Positions 53,581 through 62,883 are shown, numbered from the stretch's first letter. The stretch is 64,000 nucleotides of DNA from Terrimonas sp937888905 (GCA_937888905.1 CALATA010000004.1:434001-498000), one strand, 5' to 3'. The notes: generated from the sequence alone by a model not told the origin. Numbers and translations: made by a program.

Positions 53581-56118
53581 ATGAAAAAAAAAGTATGCAG
53601 GTTGATTTTTATTTCGCTGTTGATTTGCTGCGGAATAGGAGCCGGTGCCCAGGGAACGGGTAACTGTACCGTAAATGCCGGTGGTAACGCGATAGTTTGT
53701 GGTTCCTCCACTATACTTACCGGGACGCTGGGCGGTAATGTCGGCGCAGCAGCACCACTCTGGACTTTTGTTTCAGGACCCGTTACGCCCGTAATCGTAA
53801 GCCCTAACACCCTCGTCACGGATGTTAATGGTATGACGGTAGATGGGAATTATACATTCGAACTCCGGCAAGAATGTATGACAGGATTCAACACTTCACA
53901 GGTTGTCATCACTGCGCATGCGCGGCCTGTTTCCTTCACCGCAGGCCCCGATATTACGGATGTGTGCGCTGCTACCGGCACCACCACATTGGGAGGCGTA
54001 ATACCTGCCGGTTACACCGGCGAATGGCGCGCGGTCAATATCTGGCGATTTTATCGTCTATCCGAAACGATCAGCACCAATGCGCAGTTCAGCAGCACCA
54101 CAGCAGCAGCACCTGTTTTCTCCCTGATCAACAAATCGAATCATGAAATAGATCCCGCCTATTGGGCAATTCTGCGTATTACTTCAGCCGATGGGGTTTG
54201 TTCCTACGAAGACACAACCGTTGTGCGTTTCATTCCCAATCCCGTCATCAACCCGATTATCAATACGTCCCGTTGCCAATCACCCACCAGTACAAATCAT
54301 TATATTAATCTTTCCGCGCCTCCATACTTCAATACAAACTATCCAGGTGTTGCAGGTGCAGCTATAGCGGGTACCGCTATTTCTTTGAATGTAACAAGTC
54401 AGCCATCCGGTGCCAACATGTCATTTAACCGGTTAGATGATAATAACTATTTTTTCTTTAATGGTGTCACGCAACCGGGTACTTATACATTTACTATTAC
54501 AGTTACTAATAGTTGTGGCAGTTATACATCGCCGACACTTACTTATACATTTGAGGGTATAACACCCAGGCCGGTTAATTTACAGCCGGCAGGCCACGAA
54601 GCGCCCGAACAACTGGTGATTTATATGGCCTCAGGCAGCGGCGGAGAAGTACAGTGCAACATCGCAGGAACTACCACGCCGCAATCCATTTATTTCAGCG
54701 TAAATCCGGCTGATCCGCCAACGGTCCTTACAACTATTACTCCGTCCGGCATTATTCCTGGCGGCAGTGCCCCAACCGTAACGGTTGCCGGTGCCGGTAC
54801 CTATGATCGTGTGGCAACAGTAACATCACCCGCGGGTGGATGGCAGATCGGAACCTACCGGTTTAACATCAACACAAGAAATGCGGATGGCAGTTGTGGT
54901 GTGAATCAGTCCTATTACATACACGTATCGGATCAAAGCCGGCCTGATGTGGAGGTGGCCGATATCAGTGTGTGTTATCCCGGTACCGGTGCCATATCGG
55001 CCACCATCACGTTGCCGGATGTGTACAAGGGCGTTGTCAACAGCAGTTACTTCCAGGATTTCAACGGGCATTACGATATCCGGTTGATCTCTTCTCCTGC
55101 AGGAGCAGCCACACCCGTGTATACCACTACCAACCTCCGTTCTCTGACCAGTGCTACAACATTAATCTCCAATCTCAACCGCATAGGAGATTACAGTTTC
55201 CGGATCACACCTGTTGGATACAATTCAGACGTAGGCGCTTTCCTGGCACAGGAATATGCCTGCGCCGGAACTTTGATAGCGGACACCTTTATAATAAGAG
55301 TGGAAGGGCGTATCAACTCCAATGCCGGCAGCGACCAGGTATCGGCCAACGGCGCTTTGGTGAACCTGGCAGGCAATAACCCCGGCATAGCCTCCGGCAC
55401 CTGGAGCCTGGTATCGTCTCCCGCGGGATCGTCGCCGCAAATCACCAACCCGGCCGATCCGCTGACGACCGTTACCAACCTGAACGTAGCAGGCGCCTAC
55501 GAATTTGCCTGGACCATTGTCACGCCTTACGGCGGTTGTGTGAGTATTGATACAACAAGAATTACCATTACCACCACATTGAATGTGCGGTGGCTATATT
55601 TTAATGCAGATAAAGAAGGAACAGGCGTGGTATTGAATTGGGCTACGGCCAGCGAACAAAACAACAGGGGTTTTGATATCGAAAGAAGTGTGGATGGCGT
55701 ACGCTGGCAGTCTATCGGATTTGTGACGTCACTTGCATCGGCAGGTAACAGCGATCAGTCATTGTATTATCGTTACACCGATAACAACCCGGTAAGCGCC
55801 ACCAACTTTTACCGGTTGAAACAAACCGATTGGGATGGTACGTCAGCGTACAGCAGCATTGATAAAGTGACTTTCAACGATCAGGCACGACTGCTATTTC
55901 AACCCAATCCTGTTAATGATCAGCTTACCATCAGCGGCTTGCAGGATATCGCGGAAATTCAACTGCTCAATACTGACGGACGGGTACTCAAAATAATCAG
56001 GACTTATTCTTTGACCGCAACACAAATCAATATGTCCGGATTGCCGGCCGGACTATACCTGGTAAAAACGACCGGGACGAACGGCCAAATAACCTCCTAT
56101 AAAATCAGCAAAAAATGA
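53581..56118 (+). CDS. T9SS-secreted Ig/PKD-like repeat protein
   Basis: 845 residues. Signal peptide ISLLICCGIGAGAQ. The body is made of beta-rich repeats of the PKD/Ig type seen in gliding-motility and adhesion proteins: GTGNCTVNAGGNAIVCGSST near the start, AGPDITDVCAATGTTTLGG near 120, and SNAGSDQVSANGALVNLAGN near 580. The end has the same fibronectin-III-like piece as its neighbour (LNWATASEQNNRGFDIERS near 685) and a type A sorting domain (FQPNPVNDQLTISGL to the end). Probably surface-exposed; partner unknown. Confidence 0.87.
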   Translation: MKKKVCRLIFISLLICCGIGAGAQGTGNCTVNAGGNAIVCGSSTILTGTLGGNVGAAAPLWTFVSGPVTPVIVSPNTLVTDVNGMTVDGNYTFELRQECMTGFNTSQVVITAHARPVSFTAGPDITDVCAATGTTTLGGVIPAGYTGEWRAVNIWRFYRLSETISTNAQFSSTTAAAPVFSLINKSNHEIDPAYWAILRITSADGVCSYEDTTVVRFIPNPVINPIINTSRCQSPTSTNHYINLSAPPYFNTNYPGVAGAAIAGTAISLNVTSQPSGANMSFNRLDDNNYFFFNGVTQPGTYTFTITVTNSCGSYTSPTLTYTFEGITPRPVNLQPAGHEAPEQLVIYMASGSGGEVQCNIAGTTTPQSIYFSVNPADPPTVLTTITPSGIIPGGSAPTVTVAGAGTYDRVATVTSPAGGWQIGTYRFNINTRNADGSCGVNQSYYIHVSDQSRPDVEVADISVCYPGTGAISATITLPDVYKGVVNSSYFQDFNGHYDIRLISSPAGAATPVYTTTNLRSLTSATTLISNLNRIGDYSFRITPVGYNSDVGAFLAQEYACAGTLIADTFIIRVEGRINSNAGSDQVSANGALVNLAGNNPGIASGTWSLVSSPAGSSPQITNPADPLTTVTNLNVAGAYEFAWTIVTPYGGCVSIDTTRITITTTLNVRWLYFNADKEGTGVVLNWATASEQNNRGFDIERSVDGVRWQSIGFVTSLASAGNSDQSLYYRYTDNNPVSATNFYRLKQTDWDGTSAYSSIDKVTFNDQARLLFQPNPVNDQLTISGLQDIAEIQLLNTDGRVLKIIRTYSLTATQINMSGLPAGLYLVKTTGTNGQITSYKISKK

Positions 56119-56143
56119 TATAAAACGGTGTAGTTTTTATATC
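56117..56143 (+). other. Hairpin overlapping the stop codon
   Basis: GATATAAAA and TTTTATATC form a perfect 9-bp arm pair around CGGTGTAGT, overlapping the TGA at 56116-56118. It may protect the message end; the stronger terminator is at 56169. Confidence 0.5.
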
Positions 56144-56168
56144 GGGATAGGGTTAAGGATAAACCCAC

Positions 56169-56196
56169 GGCCGGATTTTTCTAATCCGGCCTTTTT
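56169..56196 (+). terminator. Terminator of the second T9SS gene
   Basis: Perfect 9-bp stem GGCCGGATT / AATCCGGCC, loop TTTCT, then five T. Confidence 0.88.
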
Positions 56197-56224
56197 ATGT
56201 TAATCCGGTTTTGGTCATTTAGGC

Positions 56225-56232
56225 TATATTTG
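56225..56232 (+). promoter_or_regulatory. -7 box of the histidine kinase gene
   Basis: TATATTTG fits TAnnTTTG, 34 bases before the ATG at 56267. No TTG at the ideal distance. Confidence 0.4.
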
Positions 56233-56266
56233 ATCCGGCCAAAACTACACGCTAACGCTGCAATTT

Positions 56267-58117
56267 ATGGGTAAATCAATTACAGGTTTTATCGCCGCCT
56301 TTTTCCTTTTTTTCCAGGTGCTACATAGCCAGAACAATGTAAAAGACTCGGCAATCAGGTTGCTCAATCAACTGGAAAAAAGTTATGAACGGGGAGATTT
56401 GTCACCCAAACTTTATCTCGATACGGTTCATTCCACCATGCTTTCTTTGTTGTCCGTAGATGTAAACTTTACCAATAAGGAGCTCCTGGGTTTGCTGGAG
56501 CCGTATCGCCGGATTGCCTGGGGCAACGATAAGTTTGGAGATGACCGTCGGGCTTATTATGGCCTGCTTAGTAACCAGGCGCAGATGACCGGAAGGGCGG
56601 GAGAAATGTTGTACTACGCCGATAAATTCAATGATGTAGAAAAAACAAACAGCGGACGGGCCTCCACTACAGCACTTACCATTCAATCAGACTATTACAA
56701 CACCAACAATTCGTATGGGCTGTCGAAGGCGTTATATGATAGTAATGCCGCTTTTGTGCTGGGACTGCCGGCAGAAGCACGCAAAGAATCTACCACCATG
56801 CAGCAAGCCGTTCAATCGGTTATTCTGCTGGTACGATTGGGTGAAGGGCTCTTCGGAGCAAAGGATACGGTCAACGGTAACAAAATATTGCAGGCTGCGA
56901 GAGAGGCGACTGAAATCGTAGCGACCCGTTTTGCCGATGTAGACAGGGCTGTTGCACATGCGCAATACGCTTATTATACGCTCATCTATTACAAAGCAAA
57001 TGCCATTGGATCGGCTACTTTAGCGATGGAAGCGTTTTCGCTGCTTGAAAAGCAATTGCAAAGCGACAAAACACCCGATTACCTGAAAAACTATATCAGC
57101 TTTTTTCTTACAGAAAAAAAACTGGCTTTTTTCATCCTGGAGAAAAATACAGACAGCACGGCTGTGTACCTGAAGCTATTTGATACCGAATATAAAAAAG
57201 AACAACTGACTTATAATCTCTATATCACGAAGCGTTATAAATCCCTTGCATTGTACAATGAAGGCCGCTACCGCGAAAGTGCAGACAGTTTGCTGGTAGC
57301 GATGAAACTCCTGGACAGTGCCCGTTCGATCGCGACAAGGGAAATCGACGAGATGATGTATGCGCAGGCAAAATCGGAAGAACAGGCGGTTTTATTAAAA
57401 GATGCCGAAGTGGCGGCGAAGCGGAAAGAGAACACCATCCGTTTCATTGTTGCAGGCGTAATACTGCTGCTGGCATTGGGTGGTTTGCTGATCTGGAAAC
57501 AACGACAGCGTCAACGGAAAAAATTACTGGAATTCAAGTTGAATATGGCCAGGAATATACACGACGAAACAGGCCCCGCTTTATTGTATGCCAAATCCCT
57601 GGTGAAGTCGTATCGCACCAAGGGGTATAGCGAAGACATTACACAGGAAATGGAAAAGCAGCTCGACAATACCCTCGCTGTTATCCGGGGGCTTTCCCAC
57701 GATCTTAAATCGGCTGATCTGCATTCGGTAGAGCAGCTCATAACGGAAGTGGAAGCGATACTGCAGAAACTGAAAAATGTCAACGTATTCGCTTATACCC
57801 TCGATAAGAAAATCAAGGGCGACCGGTTCATCAGTCATTACCAATATTCCAACCTGAAAGCCATCCTGCACGAATGTATCACCAACTCGATTAAACACAG
57901 CGAATTTGAAAAAATCAACATCGGTTTCGCGTTGGAGAATAACAAATTGCTGATTACCTATAGCGATGATGGAAAAGGGTGGGAGCCAGGACAGGCCAAC
58001 GACGGCATCGGGCTGGACAATATTGCCGAGCGGGTAAAGCAAATGAATGGCGAATATGTGCTGAACAATAAATTCCCGCAAGGGTATGAAACGCAGGTCA
58101 ACGTACTGCTACGTTGA
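56267..58117 (+). CDS. Sensor histidine kinase with periplasmic TPR-like sensor
   Basis: 616 residues. Signal peptide, then about 360 residues of helical repeats of TPR type (sensor outside the inner membrane), a transmembrane helix near 388-408, then the kinase. The dimerisation helix has NIHDETGPALL near 430 with the phospho-acceptor His in an HDxxG motif, as in the NarX/DesK class. The ATPase shows HECITNSIKHS (N box), SDDGKGW and GIGLDNIAERV. Its natural partner is the convergent response regulator whose stop is 24 bases away. It may sense a secreted or envelope signal linked to the T9SS genes upstream; that is inference. Confidence 0.9.
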   Translation: MGKSITGFIAAFFLFFQVLHSQNNVKDSAIRLLNQLEKSYERGDLSPKLYLDTVHSTMLSLLSVDVNFTNKELLGLLEPYRRIAWGNDKFGDDRRAYYGLLSNQAQMTGRAGEMLYYADKFNDVEKTNSGRASTTALTIQSDYYNTNNSYGLSKALYDSNAAFVLGLPAEARKESTTMQQAVQSVILLVRLGEGLFGAKDTVNGNKILQAAREATEIVATRFADVDRAVAHAQYAYYTLIYYKANAIGSATLAMEAFSLLEKQLQSDKTPDYLKNYISFFLTEKKLAFFILEKNTDSTAVYLKLFDTEYKKEQLTYNLYITKRYKSLALYNEGRYRESADSLLVAMKLLDSARSIATREIDEMMYAQAKSEEQAVLLKDAEVAAKRKENTIRFIVAGVILLLALGGLLIWKQRQRQRKKLLEFKLNMARNIHDETGPALLYAKSLVKSYRTKGYSEDITQEMEKQLDNTLAVIRGLSHDLKSADLHSVEQLITEVEAILQKLKNVNVFAYTLDKKIKGDRFISHYQYSNLKAILHECITNSIKHSEFEKINIGFALENNKLLITYSDDGKGWEPGQANDGIGLDNIAERVKQMNGEYVLNNKFPQGYETQVNVLLR

Positions 58118-58141
58118 AAGATGACCCGTAAGGGAGGGAAT

Positions 58142-58831
58142 TTACAGATCGTCCAATTGTACGATACCGTTTTGCAAGGCAAACTTGATCACGCCTGCCA
58201 GGTTCTTGGCACCTATCCGCCGGGCGATATTGCTGCGATATTGTTCAACAGTCCGTTCGGATAAACCGATGCTGGTGCTGATTTCCTTTGTATTCATCTG
58301 CTTGCACAACAGCCGGATCATTTCAATTTCCTTACCGGAAAACTTAATATTGGCGATCATGTGTTTCACCGAATAATCGTCTTCGGTACCCGAGAAGCGA
58401 TTGATGATATGCGCGCGGGCCTCGGGGCTGAAATACTCTTTGTTCTGCAACAGCAGGTGAACGGCTTTCACAAACTCCTGGTCGTCATCTTTTTTGATCA
58501 CATAACCATTGGCGCCAGCCTGGAGCATTTTGACAATCACATCAGCCGAATAGGTAAAAGAATACACGAGTATTTTGGCGGTTGGGTGTTTATGCTTCAA
58601 ATCCCTGATCAGTATATCGCCGGTGGTATCGGGGAGGAAATTGTCCACAATGATCATTTGCGGATTGTATTTAAGCGCCAGGCTTTTGGCGGTGGCGCCA
58701 TCGTGCGCCATATAGAAATTTTCGAACAAATCGCCGATCAGCAGCTTAATACCATTGGCAATCATCTTATGGTCATCTATTACTAAAACTGAGTTGTATG
58801 TTGGTGTTGTTGAAGTAGTCATATGAATCAA
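58142..58831 (-). CDS. NarL/FixJ-type response regulator
   Basis: 229 residues (start 58831, or 58822 at the second Met). The receiver domain has VLVIDDHKMIANG near 17 and the phospho-acceptor Asp in MIIVDNFLPDTTG near 58; the output is a LuxR HTH near 165-225 (MNTKEISTSIGLSERTVEQY). It would be phosphorylated by the convergently encoded kinase. The two genes face each other with 24 bases between stops, so they are not one operon. Confidence 0.92.
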   Translation of the reverse strand: MIHMTTSTTPTYNSVLVIDDHKMIANGIKLLIGDLFENFYMAHDGATAKSLALKYNPQMIIVDNFLPDTTGDILIRDLKHKHPTAKILVYSFTYSADVIVKMLQAGANGYVIKKDDDQEFVKAVHLLLQNKEYFSPEARAHIINRFSGTEDDYSVKHMIANIKFSGKEIEMIRLLCKQMNTKEISTSIGLSERTVEQYRSNIARRIGAKNLAGVIKFALQNGIVQLDDL

Positions 58832-58861
58832 TAAATGTCGGAAAGTACGGACTTGCCAATG

Positions 58862-59038
58862 CTATTTATGGCCTCCAGTCATGCGATAAGCTCCCGCACC
58901 CGCCTGTACGGCTGTGGTGCAAGAAATGTCGCTAATAACTGAGTTTCTTACTCCTGTAAAAGTAAAAGTATGGCTTCCACTACAAACTTGTGGTATTGAT
59001 GGTAGTATTTCTATTGCGTATTGCAATAGTTCAACTGC
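58862..59038 (-). pseudogene. Possible remnant of a secreted-protein gene
   Basis: A 58-codon open stretch without a start codon on the minus strand translates to sequence with a protein-like pattern, including VCSGSHTFTFTG and CTTAVQAGAGAYRMTGG, the style of Bacteroidota Ig/PKD surface repeats, then TAG. An open stretch this long can arise by chance, so this is a weak call. Confidence 0.25.
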
Positions 59039-59078
59039 TTAATAGTATTTGTTCAATTGAAATTGGTGATGCAAGCCA

Positions 59079-60215
59079 TTATCCGAAGAAATCGGGTTGA
59101 AAAACAGGCAGCGTCAGCTGACTCGTCTTTTTTGACATCCAGCGGCGGAACAGATCAATATTTCTGACCCTAGTCTGGTCGATATAATCCCGGAATACAG
59201 CTTGTTTCAAGAAATGCGAGATCATCGACGGTGGAATCGCTTTTGTCCGCTCACTCTTGTCAAGGTTTTTCTTTAGTTGCGAGTATTCAATAATCAACCG
59301 GTTGTACTCATCAAATAAAATTTTATTGATGACGACCAGCTTTCCATTAGTTAAAAGTAAAACATCTCCGGTATCTATACTTAATGTTTTGATGAATGCC
59401 GATTGCTGCTGTTCCTGAATGGCTTTTTTTTCGTTAACTAAATGTTGATCGTATAAATACGAGATAAGTTTTTTCAAGTCTTCTTTCTGAAAAGACAAGT
59501 TCTCTCTGCGTAGCTCTTGCTTTAGGGCATTCAGCAATCGGGGTACATGGATCAATAAGCTATCTATTGTTTGAAAACCTTTCACCATGACCGGCACATT
59601 ATATTCTGTAACCATTCTCCGGATTATATAGCGATCGATACCCAGCAGATCTTTGATGCTGGTGTCTGTTATGGTAAACAAATGTCTTTCCTGCGTATAA
59701 ATTTTACGGGAGTCATTGGCCAGTTTATGAAGCGAAGCCCACTGACCGGCATCGTCATTATCTTCCCAATAGAGATAACGGGAATCCTCAGCCAGGTCTG
59801 TTAAAAATTGAATGGCGTAATTGACAGAGGGGTCAGCGCGCACATGCTGTATGGTTAAAGGGAATTCGGTGCCCAACGCTTTCTCCAGGCGTAATGCGGC
59901 CGCAGTGGTAAGACTTTCATAAATGGACTTAAACTCCAGCAATTTCAGCGGATGTTGGCGGGTATTATTCTCAGATTGTTTACTAAGGGTGTAGATATAA
60001 AATGGCTCGCCGTTAAATAGAGCATATTTCCGGGAAGGGGAGAGCTTTTCGTAGCGATGATTAACCGTAACGGTGTAAAATATCCGGATGATATGATTGG
60101 CAAAACTCTCGGTTAGCTGATACGTGATGGCCACACTTTCCATATACTTTCTCTCCCGTATCGTTTCCTCCACACGTTGATCAAGAAAAACAGCCAGTTT
60201 CATTGCATCTGACAT
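59079..60215 (-). CDS. Hypothetical protein, 378 residues
   Basis: Soluble, no signal peptide. Mostly helical with charged segments; the centre (about 190-290) has ITDTSIKDLLGIDRYIIRRMV, which resembles a helix-turn-helix entry, then a basic helical stretch, and the C-terminus (about 330-378) is basic (RWMSKKTSQLTLP). I recognise no family. It is divergent from the 206-residue unknown at 60546, and an inverted repeat spans its start codon. Confidence 0.65.
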   Translation of the reverse strand: MSDAMKLAVFLDQRVEETIRERKYMESVAITYQLTESFANHIIRIFYTVTVNHRYEKLSPSRKYALFNGEPFYIYTLSKQSENNTRQHPLKLLEFKSIYESLTTAAALRLEKALGTEFPLTIQHVRADPSVNYAIQFLTDLAEDSRYLYWEDNDDAGQWASLHKLANDSRKIYTQERHLFTITDTSIKDLLGIDRYIIRRMVTEYNVPVMVKGFQTIDSLLIHVPRLLNALKQELRRENLSFQKEDLKKLISYLYDQHLVNEKKAIQEQQQSAFIKTLSIDTGDVLLLTNGKLVVINKILFDEYNRLIIEYSQLKKNLDKSERTKAIPPSMISHFLKQAVFRDYIDQTRVRNIDLFRRWMSKKTSQLTLPVFQPDFFG

Positions 60216-60240
60216 AACTATTTTAAAAATAATTAGTTAT
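60214..60240. other. Inverted repeat over the start of the 378-residue gene; rest of the 330-base gap
   Basis: ATAACTA at 60214-60220 and TAGTTAT at 60234-60240 pair around a 13-base centre and include part of the ATG at 60213-60215. As RNA it would hide the start; as DNA it could be an operator. The remainder of the spacer to 60545 is A/T-rich with no recognised signal. Confidence 0.4.
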
Positions 60241-60545
60241 AAGTTAAATTAGTGTCACAGAACGCAGCCAGGACGAACAGCCAAATTAGTTTACAAACTA
60301 TTAAAAATCAACTGATTCTTTAGTATCGGGTAAAATATTCTGAAGAAAATGTCTCAAAGAGAGAGATGATATTGCTGGTACAAACCGATAATTATTTGAT
60401 TTTCAATTTGATTTTATTCAGTTAGTTGGAGTCCCCCTTTTTTAAATTCCGGCTAATTTTTTATTTTGGAAACCCAGTAGATCGTAAATAAAACTGGAGA
60501 GGAGATTGAGGAGAATGTTTACTATAAACTCGAAGACTTGCATCT

Positions 60546-61166
60546 ATGAATGAAGATACAAAAAATGAGCAAAAGCTCCGGCGTCTGCTAAAAAAAGGAC
60601 TTGATCATTTCATTCCGGTCAAACGCATCATGCATCACTGGGCCATAGACAAGGAAGAAGCCATATCGCTGGCTACCCAATTGGAAGAAAGAGGTTTGCT
60701 GGAGAAAGCTCCTTTCGATAATGCATGGATCATTTCGCTGCGCGGAGAACTTCTTCTCCATAAAAATGTACCACGTCGTTTCGCCAGGAAAACCATCCAT
60801 GAACAGTTAAATAAACTTCTACGCCGTGCAGACATCGTCAACAAATCCGGAAAATTTCCCTATTATGTCGAATACCTGAAATTGATTGATCCACTGCCCG
60901 CCGACGAATACGGAGGTCCGCTGAGGATCATTTACAGACTTCAGCGAAAGCCCATCAGCAGCGAAGTTTACGATCAACTGTCAAGGAAACTTATCCAAGA
61001 AACAAAGAAAAAACTATACTCCGTGTTCGAGCACCTGGCCTATCCTCAGGAAGCGGTCCGTCTTTTTCTGAAAGAAAGGAGCCAGGTATTGAAACTGCTG
61101 GCATGGGAAACCGAAATCCAGGACCTTCCCGGTCAGTTGATCTTCGAAAGTGTTGATGTAAAATAA
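60546..61166 (+). CDS. Hypothetical protein, 206 residues
   Basis: Soluble. Residues 10-65 look like a winged-helix unit (PVKRIMHHWAIDKEEAISLATQ, then LEERGLLEKAP). The following part (RRADIVNKSGKFPYYVEYLKL near 93, DEYGGPLRIIYRL near 118) weakly recalls minimal nucleotidyltransferase-type proteins, but the catalytic Gly-Ser and Asp-x-Asp motifs are not evident, so no function is given. It faces away from the 378-residue gene. Confidence 0.65.
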   Translation: MNEDTKNEQKLRRLLKKGLDHFIPVKRIMHHWAIDKEEAISLATQLEERGLLEKAPFDNAWIISLRGELLLHKNVPRRFARKTIHEQLNKLLRRADIVNKSGKFPYYVEYLKLIDPLPADEYGGPLRIIYRLQRKPISSEVYDQLSRKLIQETKKKLYSVFEHLAYPQEAVRLFLKERSQVLKLLAWETEIQDLPGQLIFESVDVK

Positions 61167-61174
61167 GCAGTCAC

Positions 61175-61933
61175 CTATCTCGTTTTCATGGCAATGATCG
61201 CCGACACAATCCCGGCAAGCATATACAACAAAGCGGCAGAAACAGGCACCATGATACTGCGGAAAACCAGCCCCGGTTTTTTATAAGGAAAAGTGGAGAA
61301 GTATTGATAATAAAACCAGATGCCGTACACGGTGGTGAGCACCAACACGCCATTGTAGATCACATACAACCCCGCCGTATTGCGGTAAAACAACATGAGA
61401 ACGCTGAAGGCCAGGCCAATCAGCAACTCACCGCAAACTTTATACGCATTCAGGATCACGTGCTCAGTCAGGTTGAGCCGGCTGCGATAAAACCAGGCAA
61501 AACTGAGCAGGGCATTGAAGGGAATCATCACCAGCGGAATGAACTTGGGATACTTGGTAGCCACCTGCTCCATCTGCGACATAACGGCTTTGGTATTTGC
61601 AGGGAAAATGTCGGTGAGTTTGACCTGCGAGATTTGCCCGAGAAATAAACCGAGGCCCGTGATGAGCACGATCAGGGTAAAATAATTGAAATGTTTTGCG
61701 CGCTTGCCTTCGATAAACTCCCGCGTGGTATGGCCGGGGCGCGTCAACAATTCCCTGAGGGTAAACAACAGGCCTTTGTCTACATGCCAGATGCCATGCA
61801 CCAGATCGTGTGCAAGGAAATGGTGAACAGAATAGCGATGCGTAGAGGCCTTCTGGCCGCAATGGGCGCAGAAATTCTCTTTCACCGGTTGGGCACAATT
61901 GAGGCAATTTTCGTTATGCGTATGCGGGTTCAT
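61175..61933 (-). CDS. DUF3667 membrane protein with zinc ribbon
   Basis: 252 residues. Two CxxC pairs at the N-terminus (CLNCAQPVKENFCAHCG) form a zinc ribbon, followed by the DUF3667 hallmark HDLVHGIWHVDKGLLFTL and TRPGHTTREFIEGKRAKHFN near 55-85, then about four to five transmembrane helices. Common in Bacteroidota; role unknown. It lies three bases after the small membrane protein gene. Confidence 0.9.
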   Translation of the reverse strand: MNPHTHNENCLNCAQPVKENFCAHCGQKASTHRYSVHHFLAHDLVHGIWHVDKGLLFTLRELLTRPGHTTREFIEGKRAKHFNYFTLIVLITGLGLFLGQISQVKLTDIFPANTKAVMSQMEQVATKYPKFIPLVMIPFNALLSFAWFYRSRLNLTEHVILNAYKVCGELLIGLAFSVLMLFYRNTAGLYVIYNGVLVLTTVYGIWFYYQYFSTFPYKKPGLVFRSIMVPVSAALLYMLAGIVSAIIAMKTR

Positions 61934-61936
61934 GGA

Positions 61937-62191
61937 TCAGGATTGCGGAGAACGGGATTTGATTTCTTTATTGATCTTGGAAAGTGCGATAACAGAAGGC
62001 AGCATGGCCGGCCACAGACCAAAGGCTACCACAAGCAGAGCGTAATTCGGCTTTTTATTCACGAAAATGTAGATAATCAATCCGACCATGATCAGCCAGA
62101 CAATAAGAAAAGCGGCAAGCACGCCGGTGAACAGGGACTTTTGTTTGTTCAACTCCTCAAGGGTTTGTTCAGAATAGGGCTTCTTGGTCAT
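61937..62191 (-). CDS. Small two-helix membrane protein
   Basis: 84 residues. Two hydrophobic helices (about 22-44 and 50-70: LAAFLIVWLIMVGLIIYIF and ALLVVAFGLWPAMLPSVI) with a charged N-terminal helix and C-terminal tail. Co-directional with the DUF3667 gene, three bases away, so the two may act together. No family recognised. Confidence 0.7.
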   Translation of the reverse strand: MTKKPYSEQTLEELNKQKSLFTGVLAAFLIVWLIMVGLIIYIFVNKKPNYALLVVAFGLWPAMLPSVIALSKINKEIKSRSPQS

Positions 62192-62251
62192 AAGTAGTGT
62201 TGTGGTATCAGAGAAATCCGCGCGAAAATCGTAAAACCATCGATTTCAATG

Positions 62252-62275
62252 CTACACAAAAGTGTAGTATTCTAC
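62252..62275. promoter_or_regulatory. CTACAC-n4-GTGTAG palindrome in a divergent promoter
   Basis: CTACAC-AAAA-GTGTAG at 62252-62267 overlaps GTAG-TATT-CTAC at 62264-62275. It lies between the divergent genes starting at 62191 (minus) and 62343 (plus). The same arms recur at 62857-62872. Confidence 0.55.
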
Positions 62276-62342
62276 ATCAAACTGAGTATTTTCAAACCCG
62301 CCGCAATGGATGACCTTGTCACTTCATCATAACCTCATTGAC

Positions 62343-62843
62343 ATGAAAATTCAACTTGCCTGGCTGTTTCTGGCACTCTGTACGCTTGCCTGCAAAAAAA
62401 AGAAAGAAGATGATGCCGGCGTCAAACCGGTCGGTTCCAAATATACCGTCACCGGATCGATGCGGGACTTCAGTAATGCTACCTACACCGGTTACTATCC
62501 GCAGGAAATCACACTCGACAAAGTAAATGATGTGCAGGGCACGATGTTGCCGACGGAACTCGGCATTCCCGGTCATATCATACTGATCGGCGGATCGAAA
62601 AGTTACTACGCCAATTTTGCCCCAACGATAACGCTGGATCCGAATACAAACAAAATAACGGCCATTACCAACCACTATGGTCAGCCCTCATCCAGCGGCC
62701 GTTCTGCCACGCTCGATCCTTCGGGCATCAATGCCTGGGATCCGGCGTCAAAAACAATCAAAATCAAATACTGGATGGATGAGCCGGCCGTATTCACGCC
62801 ACACCGGGTATCATTTGATGAAACCTGGACCTATATCGAATGA
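62343..62843 (+). CDS. Hypothetical lipoprotein
   Basis: 166 residues from the ATG at 62343, chosen because MKIQLAWLFLALCTLAC then forms a lipoprotein signal with Cys17 followed by a Lys-rich KKKKED tail. The body is beta-rich with NATYTGYYPQEITLDKVND near 55. No family recognised. The PAS-LuxR gene starts 40 bases downstream. Confidence 0.72.
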   Translation: MKIQLAWLFLALCTLACKKKKEDDAGVKPVGSKYTVTGSMRDFSNATYTGYYPQEITLDKVNDVQGTMLPTELGIPGHIILIGGSKSYYANFAPTITLDPNTNKITAITNHYGQPSSSGRSATLDPSGINAWDPASKTIKIKYWMDEPAVFTPHRVSFDETWTYIE

Positions 62844-62853
62844 AATGAGCGAC

Positions 62854-62876
62854 AAACTACACTTTCGTGTAGTTTT
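62854..62876 (+). promoter_or_regulatory. Second CTACAC-n4-GTGTAG palindrome (9-bp arms)
   Basis: AAACTACAC-TTTC-GTGTAGTTT lies between the lipoprotein stop (62843) and the LuxR start (62884). It can be an operator for the LuxR gene, or, because four T follow, a weak terminator. The match to 62252-62267 in arm sequence and spacing favours a shared protein-binding site. Confidence 0.55.
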
Positions 62877-62883
62877 GTGACCG

